The notes under the pieces are model-generated. The model did no database searches. It worked only from the letters and a program-made list of their open reading frames with translations, and was not told where the DNA came from. Positions 7,660 through 16,417 of a stretch of DNA of 64,000 nt are shown here, piece by piece; the first letter of the stretch is position 1, and every line of letters begins with the position of its first letter. Source of the DNA: Flavilitoribacter nigricans DSM 23189 = NBRC 102662 (GTDB taxonomy: Bacteria > Bacteroidota > Bacteroidia > Chitinophagales > Saprospiraceae); NCBI RefSeq assembly GCF_002646595.1, contig NZ_PDUD01000003.1, positions 48,154-112,153 of the forward strand. The letters are read 5' to 3'. Both the position numbers and the translations under genes were made by a program.

Positions 7660-9861
7660 ATGGGTCAGACAATTACTTTTGCGCTTCCCATTTTCGGCTT
7701 GATTGCCCTTGCCTATACCTTCTGGCGTTCAGCCTGGGTATCCAAGCAGGAGGTAGGTACGGACCGTATGGCGAGAATTGCAAAGAACATTTCGGACGGT
7801 GCAATGGCTTTTTTGAAAGCAGAATACCGGGTACTTGCCATCTTCGTAGTGGTGGTGGCCATTCTTCTTGCCTGGAGTGGTAGCCGTTCGGAAGCCTCTT
7901 CCGCACTGGTTGCGCTTTCCTTTGTATTGGGTGCTATTTGTTCCGCACTTGCCGGCTTCATCGGTATGCGGATCGCTACCAAGGCCAACGTGCGTACGAC
8001 CAACGCGGCACGGACCAGCCTGGGTAAAGCCCTGGAAGTAGCATTTGCAGGAGGTTCCGTAATGGGACTTGGTGTTGTAGGTTTGGGGGTTTTAGGACTG
8101 AGTATTCTGTTCCTGCTTTACGGCAATATGTTTGGCCTGGATTCGGCACAAAACGTAAACCGGGTAATTACCGTAGTAACGGGTTTCTCATTCGGTGCTT
8201 CTTCTATCGCACTTTTCGCCCGTGTTGGCGGTGGTATCTACACCAAAGCTGCTGACGTTGGAGCCGACCTGGTAGGTAAAGTAGAAGCCGGTATCCCCGA
8301 AGATCACCCGCTGAACCCCGCTACTATTGCGGATAACGTAGGTGACAACGTAGGTGACGTAGCCGGTATGGGTGCCGACCTTTTCGAATCTTATGTAGGT
8401 TCCATCATCGGTACGATGGTACTGGGTGCTGCCTTCATCAACCTGCCTGCTTTCCAGAACCACACGGGTGGTTTCGATGCGCTGAACGCAGTATTGCTTC
8501 CGCTCCTGCTGGCCGGTGTGGGTATCATTACTTCCGTGATCGGTACATTCTTCGTACGGGTTAAAGAAGGAGGTGATCCGCAAAAGGCACTGAACCAGGG
8601 TGAACTGATCTCCGCGGTGATCATGTTGATCGCTACCTACCTGATCGTAGTGTGGATGATGCCTGCTACCTGGACTTATGGTGACGTAACCTATAATGCA
8701 AGCGGTGTATTCTTCGCCGTACTTTTCGGTCTGGTAGCTGGTCTGGGTATCGGTTACATCACCGAATACTATACCGGTACCGGTACCAAGCCGGTACAAG
8801 GGATCGTAGACCAGTCACTGACCGGTTCTGCCACCAACATCATTGCCGGTCTGGGAGTGGGTATGCAGTCTACTGCAATTCCTATTCTGATCCTGGCGGT
8901 TGCTATTATCGGTGCGCACCACTTTGCCGGTCTGTATGGTATTGCGATCGCTGCCGTTGGTATGCTTTCCAACACGGGTATTCAGCTGGCGGTGGATGCT
9001 TACGGTCCGATCTCCGATAACGCCGGTGGTATCGCCGAAATGGGTGATCTGCCGAAAGAAGTACGCCAGCGTACCGATAAACTGGACGCTGTAGGTAACA
9101 CGACTGCCGCTATCGGTAAAGGTTTTGCGATCGGTTCTGCGGCGCTGACCGCACTGGCACTGTTCGCAGCCTTCATGACCACTGCCGGTATCAACAGTAT
9201 CAATATTGCCGACCCGGTTGTTATGGCGGGTCTGCTGATCGGTGGTATGCTGCCGTTCCTGTTCTCCGCCCTCTCTATGGGTGCAGTTGGCCGTGCGGCG
9301 ATGGATATGATCCAGGAAGTACGCCGCCAGTTCAAAACGATCCCGGAACTTTCGGCTGCCCTGAACGTCATGCGTAAAAACGACGGTAAGGAATACAGTG
9401 AGTGGAGCGAAGCGGACCAGAAAACGTTCGACGCTGCTGACGGTAAAGCCGAATACAGCAAATGTGTAGAGATCTCTACCGCCGCTTCTATTCGCGAAAT
9501 GGTGATCCCCGGTCTGATCGCTGTACTGACGCCCGTAGTGATCGGTTTCGGTCCTCGTCTTTTCGGTAGCGATATGGGTGCCGAAATGCTGGGTGGTCTA
9601 CTGGCCGGTGTAACCGTTGCCGGTGTCCTGATGGCGATCTTCCAATCTAACGCCGGTGGTGCCTGGGATAATGCCAAGAAGATGTTTGAAGAAGGTGTGA
9701 ATATCCAGGGCAATACCTATCTGAAAGGTTCCGATCCGCACAAAGCGGCGGTGGTAGGTGATACCGTGGGTGACCCCTTCAAAGATACTTCCGGTCCTTC
9801 TCTGAACATCCTGCTGAAGTTGATGTCAGTAGTAGCGCTGGTAATCGCACCGATGCTTTAA
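7660..9861 (+). CDS. hppA: Membrane-bound cation-translocating pyrophosphatase
   Basis: 733 residues with about 16 hydrophobic segments. Diagnostic motifs are GADLVGKVE near residue 206, the acidic [21 protein letters not shown] just after it, and [22 protein letters not shown] at the C-terminus, which form the pyrophosphate/Mg site. It hydrolyses PPi and pumps H+ and/or Na+ across the inner membrane. The stretch [18 protein letters not shown] (about residue 480) carries Ala where K+-independent enzymes have Lys, so a K+-dependent enzyme is expected; several Bacteroidota members of that branch move both Na+ and H+. Own promoter and terminator. Confidence 0.96.
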   Translation: MGQTITFALPIFGLIALAYTFWRSAWVSKQEVGTDRMARIAKNISDGAMAFLKAEYRVLAIFVVVVAILLAWSGSRSEASSALVALSFVLGAICSALAGFIGMRIATKANVRTTNAARTSLGKALEVAFAGGSVMGLGVVGLGVLGLSILFLLYGNMFGLDSAQNVNRVITVVTGFSFGASSIALFARVGGGIYTKAADVGADLVGKVEAGIPEDHPLNPATIADNVGDNVGDVAGMGADLFESYVGSIIGTMVLGAAFINLPAFQNHTGGFDALNAVLLPLLLAGVGIITSVIGTFFVRVKEGGDPQKALNQGELISAVIMLIATYLIVVWMMPATWTYGDVTYNASGVFFAVLFGLVAGLGIGYITEYYTGTGTKPVQGIVDQSLTGSATNIIAGLGVGMQSTAIPILILAVAIIGAHHFAGLYGIAIAAVGMLSNTGIQLAVDAYGPISDNAGGIAEMGDLPKEVRQRTDKLDAVGNTTAAIGKGFAIGSAALTALALFAAFMTTAGINSINIADPVVMAGLLIGGMLPFLFSALSMGAVGRAAMDMIQEVRRQFKTIPELSAALNVMRKNDGKEYSEWSEADQKTFDAADGKAEYSKCVEISTAASIREMVIPGLIAVLTPVVIGFGPRLFGSDMGAEMLGGLLAGVTVAGVLMAIFQSNAGGAWDNAKKMFEEGVNIQGNTYLKGSDPHKAAVVGDTVGDPFKDTSGPSLNILLKLMSVVALVIAPML

Positions 9862-9898
9862 ACGATAGCTGACGAGCGTACGCTCAAAACGGAAAAAT

Positions 9899-9932
9899 GC
9901 CGATCTTCTAACCGGAGATCGGCTTTTTTTTT
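9899..9932 (+). terminator. Rho-independent terminator of hppA
   Basis: GCCGATCT (9899-9906) pairs perfectly with AGATCGGC (9916-9923), followed by nine T residues. Confidence 0.92.
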
Positions 9933-10012
9933 GGACTTTTGCCGAAACAACCAGCTCTGCATAGCCCCCGGGATCTTTGCAGAACTTACTTCCCACCAAA
10001 AAACTAAAAGAT

Positions 10013-10837
10013 ATGAACAAGAAGATCAGTTTACTCGCCGGATTGTTGCTCCTGGGGCTGCTGGCCTGCTCCAATACGCCGGAGCCGCAAAACGGGACCG
10101 CCGAAACCGGTGAGGATAAACTCATGAACGCACTATCGGAAGAAACACCGGCTTTTAGTGCCGATACTTTCCGCTATGACCTGCAGTACGTAATGGGCCA
10201 GTTTGATCCCGCTCAGCACGAGGATTTTGTGGTAGTGGAAGATCAGTATTCCAACAGTGCCGGTCGCTATCTGCATCAGGATACTTACGCTGCATTCAAA
10301 CGAATGTATGCCGCCGCTCTGGAGGAAGGGGTAAAGCTGACGATCGTTTCCGCCGCCCGTAATTTTGAAGTACAAAAAAGCATCTGGGAAGCCAAATGGA
10401 ACGGCAGTCGGAAGATCGAGAACGGGAAAGATGCCTCTCAGGCGTATCCCGATCCCAAGACCCGGGCCCTGAAGATCCTGGAATACAGCTCTATGCCCGG
10501 CTCTTCCCGCCACCACTGGGGTACGGATATCGATCTGATCAATCTGAATAATGAATATTTCGATAGTGGAGACGGGAAAAAGGCCTACGAATGGCTCCTG
10601 GCGAATGCCGCCACTTACGGATTTTGCCAGCCCTACACCGCCGGACGCCCCCACGGCTACCACGAAGAACGCTGGCACTGGTCTTTTCTGCCGCTGGCTC
10701 AACCCTTGACGGCCCTCGCCCGTTTGCAATTAAAGGACAACATGATCCAGGGGTTTGCCGGCGCGGAAGTTGCCGAGCAGATCGGGATCGTAGAAAAATA
10801 CGTACTGGGCATCAACCTGGAATGTTTACCGGAGTGA
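10013..10837 (+). CDS. VanY-type D-alanyl-D-alanine carboxypeptidase lipoprotein (M15B)
   Basis: 274 residues from ATG at 10013; an upstream TTG is rejected because MNKKISLLAGLLLLGLLAC is a complete lipoprotein signal with a lipobox ending at Cys. The catalytic domain shows SAARNFEVQKSIWEAKW, SRHHWGTDIDLINLNN (zinc His and Asp of the SxHxxGxAxD motif) and GYHEERWHWSF (the late ExxH). It removes D-Ala from peptidoglycan stem peptides in the periplasm. The gene stands alone between hppA and adk; no glycopeptide-resistance genes are near, so a housekeeping wall role is more likely than resistance. Confidence 0.88.
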   Translation: MNKKISLLAGLLLLGLLACSNTPEPQNGTAETGEDKLMNALSEETPAFSADTFRYDLQYVMGQFDPAQHEDFVVVEDQYSNSAGRYLHQDTYAAFKRMYAAALEEGVKLTIVSAARNFEVQKSIWEAKWNGSRKIENGKDASQAYPDPKTRALKILEYSSMPGSSRHHWGTDIDLINLNNEYFDSGDGKKAYEWLLANAATYGFCQPYTAGRPHGYHEERWHWSFLPLAQPLTALARLQLKDNMIQGFAGAEVAEQIGIVEKYVLGINLECLPE

Positions 10838-10980
10838 TCTGTCCCCGGGAGTGACCCCGGTGCAAAGATCAGGTCCTAATACCGAAGACCAAATACACTT
10901 TAACGTATTATCTTCAAACCGTTTATTTTCGTAATTTCACGCTGCCCAACCAAGTATACCGTGATACAGAAACCTTAAGT

Positions 10981-11562
10981 ATGATTAATTTAATTCTTTT
11001 CGGTCCTCCGGGCTCAGGAAAAGGCACGCAAGCTGCCAAATTGGTTGACAAGTACCAATTGCTTCACATTTCAACCGGTGATCTTTTTCGCTACGAAATG
11101 GGGAATAACACCCCACTCGGTCTCGAAGCGAAAAGCTACATCGCGAAAGGTGAACTGGTACCGGATGAAGTGACCGTAGGCATGTTGCGCAACAAGGTGG
11201 AAGCGAATCCGGATGTAGAAGGGTATATTTTTGATGGTTTCCCCCGCACCATTCCGCAGTGTGACGCCCTCGACGAACTCCTGCTGGAAAAAGGGGCTAC
11301 CATTTCCAAACTCATCATGCTGGATGTACCCGATGAAGAGATCGTTACCCGGATCAAAAAACGTGGTGAGACCTCCGGCCGGCCGGATGATCTGGATGAA
11401 GCTATCATTCGCAACCGGATCGAAGTCTATAAGAATGAGACCACTCCGGTATTCGATTATTACGCAGAAAAAGACAAGTCCGTTAAGATCAACGGAGTAG
11501 GCGGTATCGATGATATCTTTACCCGCCTAAGTGAAGAGATCGACGTACTCGTCACCAGCTAA
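10981..11562 (+). CDS. adk: Adenylate kinase
   Basis: 193 residues. P-loop GPPGSGKGTQ near residues 8-17, GDLFRYEM, GFPRT near residue 88 and KKRGETSGRPDD in the lid region. The lid is the short form without the zinc-binding insertion, explaining a length below the 214 residues of the E. coli enzyme. It interconverts ATP + AMP and 2 ADP in the cytoplasm. Monocistronic; an inverted repeat follows the stop. Confidence 0.97.
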   Translation: MINLILFGPPGSGKGTQAAKLVDKYQLLHISTGDLFRYEMGNNTPLGLEAKSYIAKGELVPDEVTVGMLRNKVEANPDVEGYIFDGFPRTIPQCDALDELLLEKGATISKLIMLDVPDEEIVTRIKKRGETSGRPDDLDEAIIRNRIEVYKNETTPVFDYYAEKDKSVKINGVGGIDDIFTRLSEEIDVLVTS

Positions 11563-11572
11563 ACATACCGGT

Positions 11573-11683
11573 TTGTACCGCCCGGATTCCTGTTCAGGCA
11601 TATCTTTCCTGCTTCCGCTCAGGGCCTGAATTCCCCGATCTACATTTTAATTTTAAATTTAATGTAAAAACCGGGCGGTACAA
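11573..11683. repeat. 13-bp perfect inverted repeat flanking an AT-rich core
   Basis: TTGTACCGCCCGG (11573-11585) and CCGGGCGGTACAA (11671-11683) are exact inverses 85 bp apart. The interior ends in an AT-rich block (11641-11670) with TACATT/AATGTA arms. It lies between adk and the subtilase gene. No coding frame fits between the arms. Confidence 0.75.
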
Positions 11684-11743
11684 CCAACCTTATCCCCACA
11701 CCACTGTTAAACCCTTACACCAACTTACCCAAAAAACAATCAA

Positions 11744-13792
11744 ATGCCAACCAGCTATCCATTACTCCGCGGAGGCAAGGCCATCCCCATCGAACGAGAA
11801 CCAGACTTTTTCACCACTATCATTCCGGACAAGAAGCTTTTACCCGACCTTGAGCGTATGCCCGACGTGCAACAGGTAAAACACGTTTTGGATAATGTTT
11901 ACAAAGTACGCTCCATCAGTGGAGAACGGGACGAGCTCATGAACAAAATGCGGCGGCAACTGCCAAAAGGCGCCGTCGTTCATCACGCTTACAACCCAAC
12001 GGGAGATCCCATCACCCGCTACTATATTACCGACCGGATCATCGTTTGTTTTAAATCCGGTATCGCAGCGGAAGCCGCGGAGAAGCTGTTCGCCAAACAC
12101 AAACTGGAGATCCTCAAATTCTATCCTTCCGCTGCGAAGCCGACCTATATGGTGCTGGTGACCGATTCCACCGGAAAAAATCCGCTTAAATGCGCCCTGG
12201 AATTGCAGGAGGATCCCAATGTCGACTTTGCAGAACCCAACCTGATCAATCGCTTTGAGGAAGCTTATCTGCCTACGGACAATTTGTTTGAGCGACAGTG
12301 GCACCTCAAAAGCTGGGCCGGACTGGATGTGGTTGCCGGCGCGGACGTAGATGCGCCCAGCGCCTGGGAGATCAGCCGGGGCTCCCGCTCGGTGACGGTA
12401 GCTGTCATCGACGATGGTTTCGAACTCACCCATCCGGATCTGAACGGACCGGGAAAGATCCCCTTCCAGATCGACTTTGTAGATAATGACAATAATCCTT
12501 TGCCCACCCAGACGGCCGGAGATTACCACGGCACTCCCTGCGCGGGCGTGGCCATCGGCGAGGAGAACGGACAGGGGATCGTGGGCGTTGCGCCGGGCTG
12601 TAGTTTTTTGCCGGTTCGTTTTCCGCTGGCAGCGGATGATAATTTGCTCTGGGAAATATTTGAATACGCCGGTCAGCGGGCCGACGTACTTTCCTGTAGC
12701 TGGGGACCGGTGCCGGTATACGCTCCGCTCAACCAATTCAACTACGATCAGTTTACCAAACTTACCCGTAGCGGAAGTCCGACCGGAAAAGGCTGTGTGA
12801 TCCTCTTTGCGGCGGGTAACTACAATGCCCCCATCAAAGACCTCGATAATACCTTTTTCCGCTGGCGGGACCCCAGTCGCGGCATCGTGATCCAGCGGGG
12901 AGCCATTTTGAACGGTCATGCCGCCCATCCGGATATCATTACGGTAGCGGCCTCGACCAGTCTCAATAAAAAAGCGTGGTACAGCAACTGGGGGAAAGAG
13001 ATCAGCATCTGTACGCCGAGTAATAATTTTCACCCCATAGATCCGCTCACCAAGGCCCCCGGCCGGGGCATCTGGACGACGGATAACGAAGACTACGGTT
13101 ATGATTTTGCCCGTGGTAGTCGCTACACGGGTGATTTTGGCGGTACTTCTTCCGCTACTCCCCTGGCGGCCGGCGTAGCTGCCCTGATCCGTTCGGTCAA
13201 TCCCGAACTCACCGCACTGGAAGTAAAAGAGATCCTGGAAAAAACGACCGATAAGATCGTCGACAATGAATCCGATCCGATCCTCGGTACCCAAAAGGGG
13301 AGTTATGACTCCGGCGGGCATTCGGAATGGTTTGGTTTCGGTAAGGTCAATGCGGCCAAAGCGCTGGCTATGGCCAGCCCCCAACAGCCCCCTGCACCTC
13401 CCGAAGAACCGGAAGAGCCCGAAGAACCCGTCGAGCCGGAACCACCGGCAGAACCGGGCATCACGGGTAATAGTCCCGTACTGATCATCGCCGGCCTGGT
13501 TAATCCGGCCGGACCCGAAGCAGGAAACGAGAAGATCGTTCTCTTCAATAGATCGGACACCGAGATCAGCCTGAACGGCTGGACAGCTACCGACGATCGC
13601 AATCGAACGGAATCCCTGGACGGACTGACGCTGGCCAGTGGATCGGGCATCATCCTCACCCTACGCAATGCGCGGCTGATCAATACCGGCAGTACCGTCA
13701 GCCTGCGGAATGCTCAGGATAATCTATTGCAGGAATGGAGCTATACGGGCGAAGAAGCGAGCGAGGAAGGCTGGTGGGTGATGAAGGTGTAG
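11744..13792 (+). CDS. Subtilisin-like serine protease (S8) without signal peptide, lamin-tail-like C-terminal domain
   Basis: 682 residues. An N-terminal region of about 180 residues resembles a propeptide-like fold, followed by the S8 domain: VAVIDDGFELTHPDL (Asp near 222), DYHGTPCAGVAIG (His near 263), FAAGN (oxyanion Asn) and GGTSSATPLAAGVAALI (Ser near 469). A Pro/Glu linker (about 547-570) joins it to a final 110 residues resembling a lamin-tail beta sandwich (NEKIVLFNRSDTEISLNGW, WSYTGEEASEEGWWVMKV). MPTSYPLLRGGKAIPIERE is not a signal peptide and no T9SS signal is seen, so an intracellular or unconventionally released protease is inferred. Confidence 0.87.
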   Translation: MPTSYPLLRGGKAIPIEREPDFFTTIIPDKKLLPDLERMPDVQQVKHVLDNVYKVRSISGERDELMNKMRRQLPKGAVVHHAYNPTGDPITRYYITDRIIVCFKSGIAAEAAEKLFAKHKLEILKFYPSAAKPTYMVLVTDSTGKNPLKCALELQEDPNVDFAEPNLINRFEEAYLPTDNLFERQWHLKSWAGLDVVAGADVDAPSAWEISRGSRSVTVAVIDDGFELTHPDLNGPGKIPFQIDFVDNDNNPLPTQTAGDYHGTPCAGVAIGEENGQGIVGVAPGCSFLPVRFPLAADDNLLWEIFEYAGQRADVLSCSWGPVPVYAPLNQFNYDQFTKLTRSGSPTGKGCVILFAAGNYNAPIKDLDNTFFRWRDPSRGIVIQRGAILNGHAAHPDIITVAASTSLNKKAWYSNWGKEISICTPSNNFHPIDPLTKAPGRGIWTTDNEDYGYDFARGSRYTGDFGGTSSATPLAAGVAALIRSVNPELTALEVKEILEKTTDKIVDNESDPILGTQKGSYDSGGHSEWFGFGKVNAAKALAMASPQQPPAPPEEPEEPEEPVEPEPPAEPGITGNSPVLIIAGLVNPAGPEAGNEKIVLFNRSDTEISLNGWTATDDRNRTESLDGLTLASGSGIILTLRNARLINTGSTVSLRNAQDNLLQEWSYTGEEASEEGWWVMKV

Positions 13793-13811
13793 CTTTGAAA
13801 ACCAAAAAATA

Positions 13812-14231
13812 TTAAGGCAAGTCAATTTTAGCAAGCAAATCCAGAAGCTCGTCGGCCGATATGGTTTTCACTTGCGGAAAGTCAATCTTTTTCAATTGCT
13901 TGAAATGACGGTCATTGGTAACGATAAAATCGGCACTACCGGCAATGGCACAATCAACAAACTTATTATCGTCCGGATCTTTAGTGATTAGATTCCAGAA
14001 AAAGTATTTATGAATGGTCTCGACATTTTCGGCTTCCCGAATACCCATAACTACATTATGGGCGATGGTCGTGCTCATCTCTTTTCCAATAATCTCTTCG
14101 TATTCCAGGAGGATATCCGTTGTAACCAGCAGATTGTATCTTTTTTCTTCGAAGGCTTGAAATATAGGATGATGCCGGGATCGACGGGAAATAGAAACTA
14201 ACAGAATGTTAGTATCGAGTACAATCTTCAT
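13812..14231 (-). CDS. PIN-domain toxin of a type II toxin-antitoxin pair
   Basis: 139 residues. MKIVLDTNILLVSISRRS gives the first acidic residue; the second cluster is TKDPDDNKFVDCAIAGSADFIVTND, with VTNDRHF as the last metal site. This matches the PIN family often annotated as COG1569 toxin components, metal-dependent ribonucleases that cut RNA and stop growth. Its start overlaps the antitoxin stop by 4 bp, so translation is probably coupled. The RNA target cannot be read from sequence. Confidence 0.85.
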   Translation of the reverse strand: MKIVLDTNILLVSISRRSRHHPIFQAFEEKRYNLLVTTDILLEYEEIIGKEMSTTIAHNVVMGIREAENVETIHKYFFWNLITKDPDDNKFVDCAIAGSADFIVTNDRHFKQLKKIDFPQVKTISADELLDLLAKIDLP

Positions 14232-14464
14232 GATTGGTTTTTACGATAAGGCGTTCGGCGGTGTTCTTTTAGCAACTCATCAGAATCCATATTTTTTTCA
14301 TCCCAGATCCTATCGGCCTCATCTTTTGCCTTATCCAGGAAATACTTGGATATCAACGCTTTAATTGCCACCAGATCTTCCTCCGAGACATCGTCAGCAA
14401 ACAATTTCAAAAGCTCCAGTTGAGCATTGTTCAACGGTTGGGATATGGTTTCTTGTCCGGTCAT
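14228..14464 (-). CDS. Antitoxin partner of the PIN toxin
   Basis: 78 residues from ATG at 14464; the longer frame to 14506 is rejected because it runs through the promoter. The protein is helical and charged (LELLKLFADDVSEEDLVAIK), with a C-terminal toxin-binding-like segment (ADRIWDEKNMDSDELLKEH). The upstream position, 4-bp overlap with the toxin and size fit an antitoxin that neutralises the PIN protein and probably represses the operon. No ribbon-helix-helix or AbrB motif is obvious. Confidence 0.75.
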   Translation of the reverse strand: MTGQETISQPLNNAQLELLKLFADDVSEEDLVAIKALISKYFLDKAKDEADRIWDEKNMDSDELLKEHRRTPYRKNQS

Positions 14465-14485
14465 CGTCGTGAAATATGTATTTAA

Positions 14486-14519
14486 CAAAGCTACAAAAAT
14501 AACCAATTGTAAGGAGCAA
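14486..14519 (-). promoter_or_regulatory. Promoter of the PIN toxin-antitoxin operon
   Basis: Minus strand: TTG (14519-14517), 23-nt spacer, TAGCTTTG (14493-14486). A second -7 match, TATTTTTG (14501-14494), abuts it. The antitoxin start is 22 bp downstream. Confidence 0.55.
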
Positions 14520-14572
14520 TAGTTTCGTCTGGAGGTTTTATGCCCCTTTATAAGAATCCCTTGATGGCTAGA

Positions 14573-14992
14573 TTACTGCTTCTTTTTAAATTTATAGCTA
14601 TCCTCCATCCCGTTCCGATCATCAACGAGCCATAACTCCTGCTGGCTAAGCTTACTGATCTTGTAGGTAAGATCGTAATCATCTGATTGAAACTGCAATT
14701 GACTATCTTCAATTGAAAGTTCCCAGGTATGTACAATTTGGTAGGATGGATAGTCTTTCGGCAGGAGCCTGGATTGCGAACCATCCAGGAATTCAATTCC
14801 CGAAACGTAGCCACCGACAAATGGATAGCAGGCACAACTGCCCTGAGATACATCCCCATTTATAGTTGCCTCGTAAATTTCCCAGGTACCCAGTAAATTT
14901 TCAACCGTGATCTCGAGCTTAGGTTCTTCCGTCTCTTCTTTTTTGCAAGCTCCGACAATCAACAGCAATACACAGAAAATTCCATATTTCAT
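14573..14992 (-). CDS. Lipocalin-like lipoprotein
   Basis: 139 residues with a lipoprotein signal (MKYGIFCVLLLIVGAC, lipobox Cys at 16, then KKEE). The mature part begins LLGTWEIYEATINGD, the GTW opening of lipocalin-like domains, and continues as short beta strands. Likely anchored in the outer membrane, possibly binding a small hydrophobic ligand; ligand unknown. No operon partner. Small lipocalin-like lipoproteins are numerous in Bacteroidota, and this one has no further distinguishing motif. Confidence 0.65.
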   Translation of the reverse strand: MKYGIFCVLLLIVGACKKEETEEPKLEITVENLLGTWEIYEATINGDVSQGSCACYPFVGGYVSGIEFLDGSQSRLLPKDYPSYQIVHTWELSIEDSQLQFQSDDYDLTYKISKLSQQELWLVDDRNGMEDSYKFKKKQ

Positions 14993-15250
14993 AGCATTAG
15001 CATTTATTGATCAAAAAACGTCTGATTGGGAAAGTCTGCATAGCAACGTATCGACAACCGGTAAGATTCGGGAAAGGAATTTGTTTTGATTTCATCAGAG
15101 ATATAATTAGAGAGCAGTAGAACAGTTTGCGCGCTTATTTTTTCTGTAGTAAAATACCTTAGTAATAATGGCAAAAAATATTCCTGGTTTATCCGGAAAA
15201 GTGTTTTTAACACCTTTAGGTGAATAGTGCCCAAAGTGCCCCTAAATGGT

Positions 15251-16000
15251 TTATCCATTCAGGAATGGATACCGAATATCCCGCAAATACAATCCTTCCG
15301 GCGGTGCGCTGGTGCTGCGCTCCAGGCGGGACTGCTCGTCCATTGCCCGGCGCACGGTATCCAGCTCCAGTTTTCCTGTGCCCACGTTAATGCACATGCC
15401 TACGATCAGGCGGACCATGCCGCGCAGAAAGCGATTGGCGGCGATATGATAGCTCAGACTCAGCCCATCCGCATCGGCGACCCATTCGGAGCGATTGAGA
15501 TCGCATTTGTACGTCTGCGCGTCGTGGTGGGTTTTGCAAAAAGGGAAAAAGTCTTCGTAATCCAGCAGTAACTTAGCCGCCGCCTGCATCTTATCGATAT
15601 CCGGTCGTTTGGGAAACGGATAAAAGTAGCTGATCTCCTTTTTGAAGGGATCTTTCTGGAAATGCATCCGGTATTCGTAAGCCCGGTGGAAAGCATCAAA
15701 ACGGGCGTGGGCCTCCTCCGCTACCGGAAAGATCCGGAAAATCGCGATCGAAGGCGGCAGAAATTTGTTGACCCGACTCAAAAAATGTTGCGGGAACTCC
15801 CCGTCAAAATCAAAATGCAGATAGTACTGACTGGCGTGCACCCCCGTATCCGTACGGCCACATCCCACCACTTCGATCGGCGTTCGCAGAATAGTCGAAA
15901 AAGTACTTTGTATCGTTTCCTGCACACTGATCTGCTCCGGTTGGATCTGCCAGCCGAAGAAGTCGGTTCCTTTATATGCCAGTTCTGCGAAGTAGCGCAT
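15251..16000 (-). CDS. truA: tRNA pseudouridine(38-40) synthase
   Basis: 249 residues, full length. MRYFAELAYKGTDFFGWQIQP is the typical N-terminus; the catalytic Asp is in VVGCGRTDTGVHASQ near residue 52, and FLRGMVRLIVG is the C-terminal motif III. It isomerises uridines 38-40 in the anticodon arm of many tRNAs. Monocistronic. A TATCTTTG -7 element lies far upstream (16237-16244), implying a leader of about 230 nt crossing a repeat-rich region. Confidence 0.96.
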   Translation of the reverse strand: MRYFAELAYKGTDFFGWQIQPEQISVQETIQSTFSTILRTPIEVVGCGRTDTGVHASQYYLHFDFDGEFPQHFLSRVNKFLPPSIAIFRIFPVAEEAHARFDAFHRAYEYRMHFQKDPFKKEISYFYPFPKRPDIDKMQAAAKLLLDYEDFFPFCKTHHDAQTYKCDLNRSEWVADADGLSLSYHIAANRFLRGMVRLIVGMCINVGTGKLELDTVRRAMDEQSRLERSTSAPPEGLYLRDIRYPFLNG

Positions 16001-16042
16001 GCGTATTAGTTAGTTTGTGTCAAAATGCATTGAGGTTTTAAT

Positions 16043-16231
16043 GTGTTAATGTTGAAACGTGTTAATGTTGGTGATCGGCTACGCCGGGGGAAACGATTGC
16101 AGGGACGTCCTCTATGATGCTGATCGATCGATAATTTCGTTTGTCCGACTCCCAACATTCACACATCAGGACATTTACACATTTAAACATTCATACATTC
16201 ACACCTTCAAACTTTAGCACATCAAAACATT
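16043..16231. repeat. Degenerate short repeats of the ACATT(A/C)ACAC type in two orientations
   Basis: Copies on the minus strand at 16043-16070 (CAACATTAACAC twice, 16-bp period) and on the plus strand across 16154-16231 (ACATTCACAC, ACATTTACAC, ACATTCATAC and weaker forms). The interior about 16071-16150 is unique. Confidence 0.6.
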
Positions 16232-16236
16232 TCGCC

Positions 16237-16244
16237 CAAAGATA
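16237..16244 (-). promoter_or_regulatory. -7 element TATCTTTG facing truA
   Basis: The most canonical Bacteroidota -7 sequence on the minus strand, 237 bp before truA. No TTG at the right distance; the hairpin at 16258-16275 occupies the -33 position instead. Confidence 0.4.
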
Positions 16245-16417
16245 AAAGCTATATTCCGAACGGGAGACCTCCCGTTTTAAACAGATTCCGTATTTTTATT
16301 TATTGCAAGTTACAATTAGGCTCAAAGGGTCCGTCAGTAAGGGATGAGTGCTTCAATCAGTTTGGATCCCCTGTATATCGGATAAGCGGGCCAGTCCATA
16401 ACCAACCATCATTCGCC

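Larger units (their letters stand above)
16001..16417. other. Repeat-rich divergent intergenic region
   Basis: Between truA and the alkB-like gene. Left part: 12-bp direct repeat GTGTTAATGTTG at 16043-16054 and 16059-16070. Right part (16154-16231): degenerate ACATTCACAC-type units, resembling the left part in inverse orientation. A perfect 8-bp hairpin AACGGGAG-AC-CTCCCGTT (16258-16275) follows, then TT. No coding frame is credible. Confidence 0.65.

Noticed and set aside
15004..15258. 84-codon minus-strand frame between truA and the lipoprotein gene
   Set aside because: Overlaps the end of truA, no recognisable motif and no promoter; weakly protein-like only.
16154..16231. Possible CRISPR array from the spaced ACATTCACAC units
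   Set aside because: Units are 10-16 bp, degenerate and without regular spacers; no cas genes.
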